From Nitratireductor alexandrii (lineage in GTDB: Bacteria; Pseudomonadota; Alphaproteobacteria; Rhizobiales; Rhizobiaceae): 64,000 nt of DNA. The stretch is taken from NCBI RefSeq assembly GCF_004000215.1, contig NZ_RBVY01000007.1:1-64000 (forward strand). The letters run 5' to 3'. Both the position numbers and the translations under genes were made by a program. Of the stretch, positions 52,761 through 63,200 are shown one piece after another. Position 1 is the stretch's first letter; each line of letters opens with the position of its first letter. The notes under the pieces were generated by a model. It saw only the letters and a list, made by a program, of their open reading frames with translations. It was not told the origin of the DNA and did not search any database.

Positions 52761-52898
52761 ATTTTCCCCCGCGCTTGAACCCGGTTCCCCCGCGCCTAAA
52801 CCCTGCGCGCCCGTCGCCGCAGCCGCGCCGCCAGCCTTTCAGCCGGTCAATGCCGGCGCGAGTCTAGCGCGATTCGGCGCTGTCAAGAAACGGCGCTG

Positions 52899-54752
52899 CT
52901 ATTCGATCGTCTCAACCGGCGGCAGCATCGGCGACACGAAAGGCGCATTCCAGGACCCGCCGACGAAAAAGGCCGACACTTCGCCGGGCGGGCCGGCGTT
53001 GCCGGTGAGCTGTCGCGGCGCGACCATGCCCGACAGAGCCAGGCCGCGGCCGACATAAGGCACGATCCCGGTGAGCGAGATGGCCTGTTCCCCCGAGATC
53101 GCCTTGGCGACATCGAGGCGGGCAACGCCGTCGGCGACCGTCGCCTTCAGTTCCGCGCTTTCGATCGGCAGGTTTCCATTCGAGACCTCGTCCAGAGGGA
53201 AGAAGCCGCTTTGCTTGGCGCGTGCGAGGAACCCCGGCAGGTCCAGGCCGGCGATGGTGCCGGAGCCGAGCTTGACCGAAACGGAGCCGCCGGCCTTGGA
53301 CAGGAAGTCCTTCCAAGCCGTCACGGTGCTGTCGAGAATGATGGAGACGGTTCCCCTGGCCCGCGGCACGGGCGGGGTCAGCCGCATGGCGGTTTCCACT
53401 TGTGTGGTGTCGATGTCGGTGGCGAGAATGCGCAGTTGCGCGGCCTTGCCGCCCGCGCTCGGCTCGATACGCAAACCCGCCTGCACGGTGCCGCCGAAGG
53501 CGGTCGCGTCGGAGATGTCGAAAGCGGCCAGCCCGTCTTTGACCTGGACCGCGGCGGCGACCTTGGTCATCGACAGCGCGCCGGCCGTGGCCCTGTTGGC
53601 CGACAGGCGCAGATCGAGCCCGAGTTCGTGAGCGAAGGAGAGGTCGATCTGTTCGTCCCAGACGATCACTCCGGCCGGGCTCGGGGAAAAAGCCGATAGA
53701 AACGTGTAGATGTCGAGCGTCTCAAAGGCGAGCGTGCCGGTGATTGCGGGTACCGGGCCGGTGAAGGACAAATCGATCGCCCCCATGCCGGGATTGCCGC
53801 CGAAGACGATCTTGGCGTCCTCGACCTTGAGCCGGCTCATATCGCCGATGACGCGGCCCGAAACCGAGGCTGCGCCGACGGCGCTGCCCGGGGATATTTC
53901 GGTTTGCGACCATTCCAGAACCCGGCGCAACGATGGTGAGGACAACGTCGCGGCACCATCGATGAAGCCGCTGTTGGAAAAGGTGACGAGACCGTCATAG
54001 TCGAGGGCGAGCGGCGCGGAGGCGAGGGAAAAATCGACGCTGGTATTGCCGCCCGCAAACAGCGCCAGCGGCTGGCCGGCGGTGAATTCGACGGCGACGT
54101 TCTCGCCGCGCCACACGCCTTTGGCCGCCAGGGTCATCGCCCGGTCTAGCGACGGCCAGCCGAGACGGCCCGACAGGTCGGAGACGAGCAGTTTTTCCTG
54201 TTTGCCGTCCTCATCGGCGACGACGATCTGGCCGTCGACGAATTCGACCGTGCCGAGCGCGTCCTTTGGCATCAGACCGGTATCGGGGGCGGCCGGATTG
54301 GCTTCCACGAGCGCCCGCGCGGCGTTGATCGCCCGGGAGATCCGACCGCCGCGGGTGCCGGCCGGCAGCGGAACCGGGCCCTGCGTGCGCTCAAGCCGCA
54401 GTCGCGGGCGCACCAGCACCATTTTGGAGAAGGAGACGTCGCCGCCAAGGGCGGCGATCGCGGAGAGGTCGAGCTCGACCCGTTCCGCCTGGAGGATGGG
54501 CGGCGCGTCGGGCCTGCCCCATTCCTGGAAGGTGACGTCGGCGAGATCGGCCCGCAAAACCGGCCACACATCGATACGCGGCGTGCCGCGCAGGACGACG
54601 CGGTAGCCGGTCCAACTGCCGATTTCCTGGGCGATGCGATTGCGTACGATCTGCGTCGAGGCGACATAGGGCAACGCAGCCAGGACGACGAGCACGGCCA
54701 CGATGCCGGTGACGACGATCCAGATGCTTCTTCGTGCCCGTCGCGATCGCAT
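52899..54752 (-). CDS. AsmA family protein
   Basis: A 617-residue envelope protein. One N-terminal membrane anchor (about residues 9-29) is followed by the AsmA N-domain (RNRIAQEIGSWTGYRVVLRGTPRIDVWP), then a long repeating beta-rich groove region and the conserved AsmA_2 C-terminal block with GSGTIAGLDLPGFL and GVARLDVAKAISGEQAISLTG. The family belongs to the bridge-like lipid-transfer proteins that move phospholipids across the periplasm. Transcribed alone and divergent from acetoacetyl-CoA synthetase across 184 nt. Confidence 0.92.
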   Translation of the reverse strand: MRSRRARRSIWIVVTGIVAVLVVLAALPYVASTQIVRNRIAQEIGSWTGYRVVLRGTPRIDVWPVLRADLADVTFQEWGRPDAPPILQAERVELDLSAIAALGGDVSFSKMVLVRPRLRLERTQGPVPLPAGTRGGRISRAINAARALVEANPAAPDTGLMPKDALGTVEFVDGQIVVADEDGKQEKLLVSDLSGRLGWPSLDRAMTLAAKGVWRGENVAVEFTAGQPLALFAGGNTSVDFSLASAPLALDYDGLVTFSNSGFIDGAATLSSPSLRRVLEWSQTEISPGSAVGAASVSGRVIGDMSRLKVEDAKIVFGGNPGMGAIDLSFTGPVPAITGTLAFETLDIYTFLSAFSPSPAGVIVWDEQIDLSFAHELGLDLRLSANRATAGALSMTKVAAAVQVKDGLAAFDISDATAFGGTVQAGLRIEPSAGGKAAQLRILATDIDTTQVETAMRLTPPVPRARGTVSIILDSTVTAWKDFLSKAGGSVSVKLGSGTIAGLDLPGFLARAKQSGFFPLDEVSNGNLPIESAELKATVADGVARLDVAKAISGEQAISLTGIVPYVGRGLALSGMVAPRQLTGNAGPPGEVSAFFVGGSWNAPFVSPMLPPVETIE

Positions 54753-54936
54753 TCTCGTCGCTTAACTCCTGCTCTCGCGCCGTCAGCCGTTCGCGCACCG
54801 CCCGCTTTGCACGAGGCTCCAAGCCTTTTCAAGCCATTGTGGCCGGGCGATGGCGCGACCCGGGATGGCGCTCACGACGCCTTGCCCTCCTGCGGTGCCC
54901 AATGCATAACCGCACGATGACAATTGGAGGATCTCG

Positions 54937-56895
54937 ATGTCTCGGACAGACCCGCTTTGGACCCCATCGCCCGACGCTGTCCGCAGGGCACCCATCATGG
55001 CATTCATGGCCGACGCATCCAAGCGTGCCGGCCGGGTCTTCAACACTTATGAGGCCTTGCATGCCTGGTCGGTCGAGGACCGCGAGGCGTTCTGGTCTTT
55101 GGTCTGGGACTTTTGCGGGGTGGTCGGCGAAAAGGGCGAACGGGTGCTCGTCAATGGCGAACGCATGCCGGGCGCGGCGTTCTTTCCCGATGCGCGGCTG
55201 AACTTTGCCGAAAACCTGCTCGTCAGGAGCGGGGCGGGGGACGCGATCGTGTTTCGCGGCGAGGACAAGGTGGAGCGCCGCATGTCGTGGGACGATCTGC
55301 GCGCCCTGGTATCCCGACTCCAGCAGGCCTTCGTCGACGCCGGCGTGAAGGCGGGCGACCGGGTGGCCGCGATGATGCCCAACATGCCCGAGACGGTGGC
55401 CTGCATGCTGGCGGCGGCCTCGATCGGCGCGATCTGGTCGTCCTGCTCGCCCGATTTCGGCGAACAGGGCGTTCTCGACCGTTTCGGCCAGATCGAGCCG
55501 GTCGTGTTCGTTGCCTGCGACGGCTACTGGTACGCGGGAAAGCGCATCGAGGTCGGCGAAAAGATCGGCAAGGTGTTGGACAAGCTGCCGAGCGTGCGCA
55601 TGGCGCTGGTTGTCGACTATCTCGGCGACGCCGCGCAGATCGCGGCCGGTCTCGACCGAGCGACGGCGCTGGAGGCGGCGTTGCGGCCTTATGCGCCGAA
55701 ACCGCTTCATTTCGAGCCGCTGGCCTTCTCGCATCCGCTCTATATCCTGTTTTCCTCCGGCACGACCGGCATTCCCAAATGCATCGTGCATTCGGCCGGC
55801 GGCACGCTCTTGCAGCATTTCAAGGAGCAGCGCCTGCATGCCGGCATCGGCGAGGGCGACCGGTTCTTCTACTTCACCACTTGCGGTTGGATGATGTGGA
55901 ACTGGCTTGTGTCGGGCCTGGGACTCGGCGCCACGCTGCTGCTCTATGACGGCTCGCCGTTCCACCCCGACGGCAACACGCTTTTCGATTTCGCCCAGGC
56001 CGAGAAGATGACCTATTTCGGCACGTCGGCGAAGTTCATCGATTCGGTGCGCAAGGCGGGGCTGCAGCCGATCGACACGCACGACCTTTCCACCGTGCGG
56101 GTGATATCCTCGACCGGTTCGCCGCTGTCGCCGGAAGGGTTCGACTTCGTCTATTCGGGCATCAAGGCCGACGTGCATCTGGCCTCGATCTCGGGCGGCA
56201 CCGACATCGTGTCGTGCTTCGTCTTGGGCGTGCCGACGCGGCCGGTATGGAGCGGCGAAATCCAGGGCGCGGGCCTCGGCATGGCGGTCGACGTGTGGGA
56301 CGATGCCGGGCGGCCGGTGCGCGGCGAAAAGGGCGAACTGGTGTGTTCGCGAGCATTTCCGTCAATGCCTGTGATGTTCTGGAACGATACCGACGGCGCC
56401 AAATATCATGCCGCCTATTTCGACCGCTTCGACAATGTGTGGTGTCACGGCGACTTCGCCGAACGCACCGAGCATGACGGGTTCGTCATCCATGGCCGCT
56501 CCGACGCCACCCTCAATCCGGGCGGAGTGCGGATCGGGACCGCGGAGATCTACAACCAGGTCGAGCAGATGGACGAGGTGATCGAGGCGATCTGCATCGG
56601 CCAGGACTGGGAGGACGATGTGCGTGTCGTGCTGTTCGTGCGGCTAGCCGACGGGGTTGTCCTCGACGAGGCGCTGGAAAAGCGCATCCGGACCAAGATC
56701 CGCACCGGCGCCAGCCCGCGGCACGTGCCGGCCCGCATCGTGGCGGTCAAGGATATTCCGCGCACCAAGTCGGGCAAGATCACCGAACTGGCGGTGCGCG
56801 ACGTGGTGCATGGCCGCACGGTGAAGAACAAGGAGGCGCTCGCCAACCCGGAGGCGCTCGCCTATTTCGCCGGTCTCTCGCAGCTTCAAAATTGA
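54937..56895 (+). CDS. Acetoacetate-CoA ligase (acetoacetyl-CoA synthetase)
   Basis: A 652-residue ANL-superfamily adenylating enzyme, the usual length for this family. The P-loop is YILFSSGTTGIPKCIVHS, with later A-motifs ISSTGSPLSPEGF, WCHGDFAERTEHDGFVIHGRSD and the catalytic lysine in DIPRTKSGKITEL. The N-terminal ACAS_N stretch FFPDARLNFAENLL is specific to the acetoacetate group. GGAGG precedes ATG 54937. It activates acetoacetate, typically from polyhydroxybutyrate or ketone-body breakdown. S. meliloti calls such a gene acsA2; I do not see phb genes nearby. Confidence 0.95.
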   Translation: MSRTDPLWTPSPDAVRRAPIMAFMADASKRAGRVFNTYEALHAWSVEDREAFWSLVWDFCGVVGEKGERVLVNGERMPGAAFFPDARLNFAENLLVRSGAGDAIVFRGEDKVERRMSWDDLRALVSRLQQAFVDAGVKAGDRVAAMMPNMPETVACMLAAASIGAIWSSCSPDFGEQGVLDRFGQIEPVVFVACDGYWYAGKRIEVGEKIGKVLDKLPSVRMALVVDYLGDAAQIAAGLDRATALEAALRPYAPKPLHFEPLAFSHPLYILFSSGTTGIPKCIVHSAGGTLLQHFKEQRLHAGIGEGDRFFYFTTCGWMMWNWLVSGLGLGATLLLYDGSPFHPDGNTLFDFAQAEKMTYFGTSAKFIDSVRKAGLQPIDTHDLSTVRVISSTGSPLSPEGFDFVYSGIKADVHLASISGGTDIVSCFVLGVPTRPVWSGEIQGAGLGMAVDVWDDAGRPVRGEKGELVCSRAFPSMPVMFWNDTDGAKYHAAYFDRFDNVWCHGDFAERTEHDGFVIHGRSDATLNPGGVRIGTAEIYNQVEQMDEVIEAICIGQDWEDDVRVVLFVRLADGVVLDEALEKRIRTKIRTGASPRHVPARIVAVKDIPRTKSGKITELAVRDVVHGRTVKNKEALANPEALAYFAGLSQLQN

Positions 56896-56929
56896 GCGGT
56901 CCATGGTAAACGAACGATGAAACCGATAT

Positions 56930-57128
56930 TTACCTAAGTGGAAGAAGTGGTACACTTCCGTAAACATCGAAACGCCCCGGTAAGGTTTTGTTAAGGGGTA
57001 GCGCCGATAGTCGTGCGTAACTTGAGGGTGTTGTTCCAGGCCGATCGGCAGGCGCCCGCATTTGCTCAAGTCCTCGCGTGACAGCCCGAATTCCATCAAA
57101 GGCGTCCTTTTGGGCGCCTTCTTTTTTT
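56930..57128 (+). ncRNA. Candidate small RNA or long 3' UTR with strong terminator
   Basis: The 271-nt gap after the acetoacetyl-CoA synthetase gene ends in a canonical terminator 204 nt past the stop codon, too far to be its usual position. The segment contains AT-rich, promoter-like sequence at about 56930-57000 (TTTACC and GTTAAG motifs) and a GGAAG/CTTCC inverted arm near 56940-56960. A trans-acting or 3'-UTR-derived sRNA of roughly 100-180 nt is possible. I matched it to no known RNA family. Confidence 0.35.
57099..57128 (+). terminator. Rho-independent terminator (plus strand)
   Basis: AAGGCGTCC (57099-57107) pairs with GGGCGCCTT (57112-57120) around TTTT, followed by C and seven T (57122-57128). 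It closes whatever is transcribed through 56896-57098. In the reverse direction only a short A-run lies before the stem, so it is mainly a plus-strand signal. Confidence 0.88.
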
Positions 57129-57166
57129 GGCCGATCGGTCCGCGGGTCCCGGATGCCGGGACAGGA

Positions 57167-58864
57167 TCACATCGTCGCGTCGGCATCGCGCATCAGGGCG
57201 CGCGACAAAAGCACCACCGGCACCAGCGCAGTGAGGATGATGAGCAGGGCGGCCACAGCGCCGTCCTCCACGACACCGCGCGAGGCGTTTTCGTAGACAT
57301 GGGTGGCGAGCGTCGAAAACCCGAACGGGCGCAGTAAAATGGTCGCGGAAAGCTCCTTCATCGTGTCGACGAAGACGAGAACGGCCGCGGTTGCGAGCGC
57401 CGGCTTCAAGAGCGGAAACAGCACCTTGCGGGCGCTGGCGGCCGGCGTATGCCCCAAGCTGCGCGCCGCCTCGTCGAGATGGGGCGGCAATTTTTCCAGC
57501 CCGGAGCGGATCGCGCCTTCGGCCAGAGCCAGGAAACGGACGCTGCAAGCGATGATCACGGCGGCCGCCGTGCCGCTCAGCAACAGCCCGGTCGACACGC
57601 CGAGATGGGTGCGTGCGAAGGCGTCGACAGCGTTGTCGAGCCGGGTCAGCGCGAACAGCAGGCCCAAGGCGAGCACGGTTCCCGGAAGCGCGTAGCCGCT
57701 GGCCGCCAGGCGCGCCACCGCGCCCACGGCGACGGTTCGCGACAGCCGCGTCGCATTGACCAGAACCAGTGCGATGGCGACCGTGACCAGCGCGGTGCAA
57801 CCGGCGGTGAACACGCTGGTGACGAAGGCCTGCTGGAGCGCGGGATCGGCGAGTTGGTCCAGGCGCCGGGCCGCATAGCCGCAAAACACATAGGTCGGGA
57901 TGCCGAAACCGGACAGGACGGGAAAAAGCACCGCCATGGTGGCGAACCATTTGCGTGCGCCGCGCAGTTGCACCCGGGGCGGTCGGGCCTTCATGTGTGT
58001 CGCCCTTGCGCCGTGAAAGCGCTGATTGCGCCGCGCCACGCGCTCAGCATAAAGCAGCGCCAGTACCAGGAACAGCATGACGGTCGATATCTGGGCCGCT
58101 CCCTCGAGGCTGCCGCGGTTGAGCCAGGTGGTGAAGACGGCGATGGTCAGCGTGTCGGCGCCGAGATATTCGGCCGCGCCGATATCGTTGAGCGTTTCCA
58201 TCAGGACCAGCGCGCAGCCGGCGATGATGGCCGGCCGGGCGACGGGCAGGAGAATGCGGAAGAACACGCGCGCCGGCGCTGCGCCCAATGTGCGGGCGAC
58301 GTCGGCGATGTTGCGGCCCTGCATGAGAAAGACCACGCGAACGGTGAGGTAGACATAAGGAAACAGCACCGACGACAGGACGATCGCGGTGCCGGTCGTG
58401 GAACGGATGTCGGGAAACCAGTAGTCGCGCGCCGACTGGAAGCCGAACAGGGCGCGCAGGGCCGTCTGTATCGGACCGGTGAACAGGAAAAACTCGCCGA
58501 AGGCATAGGCGGCGAGATAGGGCGGCACGGCAAGCGGGAGAACGAGGGCCCAGGCCAGCAGCCGGCGCAGGGGAAAGTCGTAGGCGATGACCAGCCAGGC
58601 GCAGGCGACGCCGATCGTCGCGGTGCCGGCGGCGACCATGGCGAGCAGCGCCAACGTGGTCGCCGTGGCGCCCGGCAGCACGTTCCTGACCAGGTGCGGC
58701 CAGTCCTCGCCGGAGCCTGTCAGCGCGATCGCGACCACGATCGCGATCGGCAGGACGGCGAGCCCGGCTATGACGATGGCGGGCAAAAGCGCGCCGATAT
58801 GCCTGTCGCGGCGGGCGACCGGGGCGGCGGCGACCACATCCTGCGGGACCGTTTGCGCCGTCAT
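57167..58864 (-). CDS. fbpB: Iron(III) ABC importer permease, fused two-domain type
   Basis: A 565-residue inner-membrane protein with about twelve transmembrane segments. Two BPD_transp_1 halves are visible, each with a coupling loop: ARTLGAAPARVFFRILLPV at about 190-210 and AARSLGHTPAASARKVLFPL near 465-485. This fused FbpB/SfuB layout is typical of ferric-iron importers. It lies 93 nt downstream of fbpA, with a hairpin between. The expected ATPase gene fbpC does not follow; the next gene is on the other strand. Confidence 0.93.
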   Translation of the reverse strand: MTAQTVPQDVVAAAPVARRDRHIGALLPAIVIAGLAVLPIAIVVAIALTGSGEDWPHLVRNVLPGATATTLALLAMVAAGTATIGVACAWLVIAYDFPLRRLLAWALVLPLAVPPYLAAYAFGEFFLFTGPIQTALRALFGFQSARDYWFPDIRSTTGTAIVLSSVLFPYVYLTVRVVFLMQGRNIADVARTLGAAPARVFFRILLPVARPAIIAGCALVLMETLNDIGAAEYLGADTLTIAVFTTWLNRGSLEGAAQISTVMLFLVLALLYAERVARRNQRFHGARATHMKARPPRVQLRGARKWFATMAVLFPVLSGFGIPTYVFCGYAARRLDQLADPALQQAFVTSVFTAGCTALVTVAIALVLVNATRLSRTVAVGAVARLAASGYALPGTVLALGLLFALTRLDNAVDAFARTHLGVSTGLLLSGTAAAVIIACSVRFLALAEGAIRSGLEKLPPHLDEAARSLGHTPAASARKVLFPLLKPALATAAVLVFVDTMKELSATILLRPFGFSTLATHVYENASRGVVEDGAVAALLIILTALVPVVLLSRALMRDADATM

Positions 58865-58908
58865 GGTTCGCCTCGTCTCCCGCGGCCGGTCCCAAATGTC
58901 ACGCAGAA

Positions 58909-58933
58909 AGGGCCGGATCGGCGATCCGGCCCT
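58909..58933 (-). terminator. Strong intercistronic hairpin between fbpA and fbpB
   Basis: AGGGCCGGATC (58909-58919) pairs perfectly with GATCCGGCCCT (58923-58933) around a 3-nt loop. There is no T-run. It lies 24 nt past the fbpA stop codon on the minus strand, matching the hairpins after the BMP and potF genes. Confidence 0.72.
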
Positions 58934-58957
58934 GCCGCGTCAGGGGCGTTGTGGCGC

Positions 58958-60004
58958 TCAGCTTGCCGGTCCATCCTGAAATCCGGTCGTGTCGACCAGT
59001 TCGGAAGCGGTCTTGCGGTTGTTGGCGATCTCGTCGAGCGGCAGCGAGTCGGGCTTGATGTCGCCGAACCCCTTGACGATGTCGGAGGGCTCCGTGTCGG
59101 GGCCGATCGGATATTCGAAGACCTGTTCGGCATAGATCTCCTGGCCCTGGGGGCTCGCCAGGAATTCCATAAGCTTCACGGCGTTGTCCTTGTTGGGCGC
59201 ATGCTTGGCCAGCGCCATGCCGGAAATGTTGACATGGGTGCCGCGATCCTCGGCGTTCGGAAACAGGACCTTGATCGATTCGGCCCAGTCCTTCTGTTCC
59301 GGCTCTTTCTCATTGGTCTGCATCAGGCCGACATAATAGGTGTTGCCGATGCCGAGATCGCATTCGCCGGCATAGATCGCCTTGGCCTGGGCCCGGTCAT
59401 TGCCGTCCGGCTTGCGGGCGAGGTTGTTCTTCAGGCCCGTCAGCCAGGTCTTGGTATAGTCCTCACCGTGATGGGCGATCATGGAGGCGAACAGCGCCAG
59501 ATTGTAAGCGTGCTGGCCGCTGCGAATGCAGATCTTGCCCTTCCATTTCGGATCGGCGAGTTCCTCGTAGGTGATGGTGTCCTGCCCGACGCGTTCCTTG
59601 GAGGCGTAGACCACGCGGCCGCGCGTCGTCAGACCGAACCAGTGGCCGTCGGGATCGCGAAACTGCTCGGGGATGTTGGCGTTGATCGCCTCCTCGGAGA
59701 CCGGCTGGGTGATGCCCTTGGCCTTGGCGTTGGACAGGCGGCCGATATCGACGGTGAAGATCAGATCGGCCGGCGAGTTGACCCCCTCGGCCTCGATCTT
59801 TTCCTCCAGACCCTTGTTCAGGAACAGCACGTTGGTGGCGATCCCGGTCTGTTCGGTGAAGGCGTCGAGCAGCGGCTCGATCAGGTCCGGCTGGCGATAG
59901 GAATAGATGTTGACCTCACCCTCCGCCAGCGCCGGGCCGGCCAGGAAGGTCAGGGAGAACGCGGCGATGCCGGCGCGGCGAAAACGGTCGATCGCATGGG
60001 TCAT
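58958..60004 (-). CDS. fbpA: Iron(III) ABC importer substrate-binding protein
   Basis: A 348-residue periplasmic transferrin-like protein. A Sec signal ends near GPALAEG (residue 28). The mature part starts EVNIYSYRQPDLIEPLLDAF, and the adjacent tyrosines in LGIGNTYYVGLM are the FbpA iron ligands. WFGLTTRGRVVYASKERV and GTHVNISGMALAKHAPN are also family blocks. ATG 60004 follows AGGAGGAG. A perfect ICE box lies about 130 nt upstream, so expression should respond to iron through Irr. Confidence 0.95.
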   Translation of the reverse strand: MTHAIDRFRRAGIAAFSLTFLAGPALAEGEVNIYSYRQPDLIEPLLDAFTEQTGIATNVLFLNKGLEEKIEAEGVNSPADLIFTVDIGRLSNAKAKGITQPVSEEAINANIPEQFRDPDGHWFGLTTRGRVVYASKERVGQDTITYEELADPKWKGKICIRSGQHAYNLALFASMIAHHGEDYTKTWLTGLKNNLARKPDGNDRAQAKAIYAGECDLGIGNTYYVGLMQTNEKEPEQKDWAESIKVLFPNAEDRGTHVNISGMALAKHAPNKDNAVKLMEFLASPQGQEIYAEQVFEYPIGPDTEPSDIVKGFGDIKPDSLPLDEIANNRKTASELVDTTGFQDGPAS

Positions 60005-60132
60005 CGAAATCAGGCTCCTCCTGATGGTGGATTGTTCGGTGGCACGGCAAGACAGCGCAGTCCAACCGCCAGTTTCCCTCTCTTGAGACAAAGAGACGGC
60101 GCCGTCAAGAAAAAACCAATAAAAATCAATAC

Positions 60133-60149
60133 TTTAGAATTATTCTAAA
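60133..60149. promoter_or_regulatory. Iron control element (Irr box) upstream of fbpA
   Basis: TTTAGAATTATTCTAAA is a perfect 7-3-7 palindrome identical in form to the rhizobial ICE consensus TTTAGAA-N3-TTCTAAA, bound by Irr. It lies in an AT-rich patch 129-145 nt upstream of the fbpA ATG. Irr can activate or repress depending on the position relative to the promoter; that position is not known here. Confidence 0.88.
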
Positions 60150-60208
60150 CTGGAATTGTCAAGTATTGGGAATCGTGGCGTTCCTGCATCCGTCTTTACG
60201 GCGCCGAC

Positions 60209-60240
60209 AAAAAACCCGCGCCTGGCATCGCAGGCGCGGG
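60209..60240 (-). terminator. Rho-independent terminator of the sensor kinase gene
   Basis: On the minus strand CCCGCGCCTG (60240-60231) pairs with CAGGCGCGGG (60224-60215) around a 6-nt loop, followed by six T (60214-60209). It is 26 nt past the kinase stop codon and shields the fbpA promoter. Confidence 0.9.
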
Positions 60241-60266
60241 CGGTTGCAGCCGAAAGCGTCTCGGGC

Positions 60267-63200
60267 TCAGTCGGCCAGGACGCGGGTGGAGGGGAAGCTG
60301 ACCTCGACAAGCGTGCCGTCGCCCGGGGTCGAGTGGATGGAGAAATGGGCCCGGTTGGCCTCCACCATCGCCTTGGTCAGCGGCAGGCCCAGCCCGGTGC
60401 CGTCGCTGCGTTTGCGCTTCAGCGAATTGATCTGCTTGAAGGGCTTGAGCGCCTGATCGATCTCGGCGCGCGACATGCCCACGCCGGTATCGCGCACGCG
60501 CATGACGACGTCGCCGGTCGCCTCGTAGGCGGTGGAGACGATCACCTGGCCTCCGGGCGGGGTGAAGCGGACCGCGTTCGACAGAAGGTTGAGCGCGATC
60601 TGGCGAATGCTGCGCAGGTCGGCCACGACGTCGGGAAGGTGGGCGGGATAGCTGGAGCGGATGATGACGCGTTCGCGATTGGCCTGCGGCTGCATCATCG
60701 CCACGACCTCGGCGAGCGTCTCGTTGAGCGCTACGGCCTCGTAGGCGAGCTCCTGCTCGCCCGCCTCGATCTTGGAGATGTCGAGCAGGTCGTTGACCAG
60801 GTCGAGGACGTGATTGCCGGACCGGTTGATGTCGCGCAGATAGTCTCGATAGCGCTCATTGCCGATCGGCCCGAATTTTTCATCGAGAATCAGTTCCGAA
60901 AAGCCGATAATGGCGTTGAGCGGCGTACGGATCTCGTGGCTGACGCGCGCCAGAAAGTCGGTCTTCTGGGAGGATGCCGTTTCGGCCAGCGCGCGCGCCT
61001 TGGTCAACTCTTCCTCGGCGCGTTTCCATTGCGTGATGTCGCGCATCACGGCGCAGAAGCCGCCGGCGGGGAGCCGGCCGATGGTCATGAACAGCGGAAT
61101 GAAACGGCCCTGCGCCTCGCGGCCGATCACTTCGCGGCCGTCATTGAGGACGCTGGCCACGCCGTTGTCCGACAGGCCCTGCAGATAGTCGCGGGCCGCC
61201 TTCTGGCTCTCGACGGCGAACAGCGACACGAAGGGTTTTCCCGTCATGTCGGCGGCATCGTAGCCGAACAGCGCTTCGGCCGGGCGGTTGAGCGAGCGGA
61301 TCGTGCCGTCGTCGTCGATCAAGACGATGCCGTCGGTCGCCGTATCGAGGATTGTGCCCATTTCGGCGACGCGCGCGTCGGACAGCGCGATATCCGCTGC
61401 CGGATCCCGCTCGGCCGGCGGCGCGAGCGGCGTAATCGCCAAAAGCAGCGCCTTGCGCTCGTGCCAGGGCACCGACTGGAGATGCGCCCGGACGGGAAAC
61501 TCGCGGCCGTCCTTGGCGCGCAGCATGGCGGCGCCGTCCTTGTCACCGTCCTGCGTCTCGTAGGGCTCGACGAACAGCGCGCCGAGGCCGCCGGCCTCGT
61601 CGAGATCGTCCAGCGAGGCGTAGCCGGTCATGTCCCAGAAGGCCGGATTGCCGAAATGCAGAACGTCGCCGGAATGGACCAGCAGCGCGATCGGCAACTT
61701 GGCAAACACCGACACGCCGAACTGGCGCCCTTGGCCGCCGGTGTCGGCCGCGGCGAAAGCGGACGGCAGGATTACGGTCGCCGGCCGGTCGCCGGCCGCC
61801 TCGTTTGCCGGTTCCGTCGCCGAGGCCGCGTGTGCCGGCCCGTCCTCGGGCGAAGCGGCCTCGTCGGCGGCCGGGCTGTCGGCGTCGTGGGGGAGGGAAC
61901 CGTCGGAAGGGACCTTATCGACGCCTGCGGGCGCATCCTGATGCTCGAGCCTGACCGCATCGTCTGCCGGCGGCGCGGTTCCGGCGTCGTCGGGCGCAAG
62001 GGTTTCGTGGTCAGCGGGCGCGGTTTCGCCGGCGGTTTCCGGCCCGGCAGCCGTCGTCTGCGAGCCGGACGCGGTCGCATCGCCGGCCCGGTCGTCGCGA
62101 CGCGGATCGTCCGTTCGCGTGCTGTCGTCCTGAGGCCGTTCCTCGGCTGTCTTGCGATCGTCATTGTCGGCGGGAGGTCTGGCTTCGGCCGCAAGACCGT
62201 CGTCGTCGGTCTCCGTTGCCGCGCTCTCGCCGGTCACGTCCTTGAGGCGGTTGCCGATCTCGCGGAATGCGTCGTGCTCGCTCGACGACAGGGCGCGCGC
62301 TGGCGGACCGGCGCGCCGCGTTTCAAGATGAACGACCTTTTCCTGGCCGTCGGATGCGGGCACCTCCGTGCCGGTCTCGGCCGCCGGTCGGTCCGCCTTG
62401 TCGGCGTCGAAAGCGGTGTCGGGTGGGCCGGCCTGCTGCTGCGGCTCGTCTTCGGCGGGCGCCGGGTCTGCGGGTGCGAGACCGCGCGCCTGCGGATCGA
62501 CCGCCGCGTCGGCCGTGCGGGCGATGCCGAAGCCGCGAAATCCCTCGAATTGGCGCTCGCGTCCGTAGATCGGCAAGGCCGCCAGATCGACGGGAATGTG
62601 CAGCGCCGCGCCATCGACCGGCCACAGCACCGTCTTGCCGGACCAGGTGTCGCGCCGCGCCAACAGGCCGGCGATCTCGCCGTCGGGGTCGAGCCCGTAG
62701 CGTTCGGTCAGCTCGGAGAAGCTGCGGCCCGTTATGGTGTCGACGGGCATGCGCACGGCCTTGGCGAATTCCTCGGCGATCACGCTGATGCGCCCCTCGG
62801 CGTCGGTGCGCCAGACGAAGCGCAGCGGAGCGGACGCGTGCAGCGTATCCAGCAATGCGGTGGTCTCGGACGGCGACAGTTCGGCCATGTCGTGATCGGC
62901 CGCCGCTTGCGGCGGTTCGGGGTCGTCCGGCGTGTCGGGTTCGCTGTTTTCGCCGGTTTCGCCCGGCGTTTGCGCGGGGCGATCCGCGTCGAAATACCAC
63001 CGGTCGACCTGGCCGCGGCCGTTGCTGCCGCCGCGCCGATCTTCCGACATCGCGCTCCCGTCCGTTGCCGCGGCCGCGTCGACTGCGCCGGTGTCGCCGG
63101 TTGCGGCGAAAAGGTCTCCGGGGCCGTCGTCGCCCGACGGCGGTGTGGCGGTGACGGGCGCTCCAGCCCTTGGCGCGTCGGCGGGCGGAGCTTCGCGTGG

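Noticed and set aside
57008-57081. Short plus-strand open frame of about 20 codons in the acetoacetyl-CoA synthetase downstream gap
   Set aside because: It has no convincing ribosome site or start codon and is too short to judge. A leader-peptide role cannot be supported.
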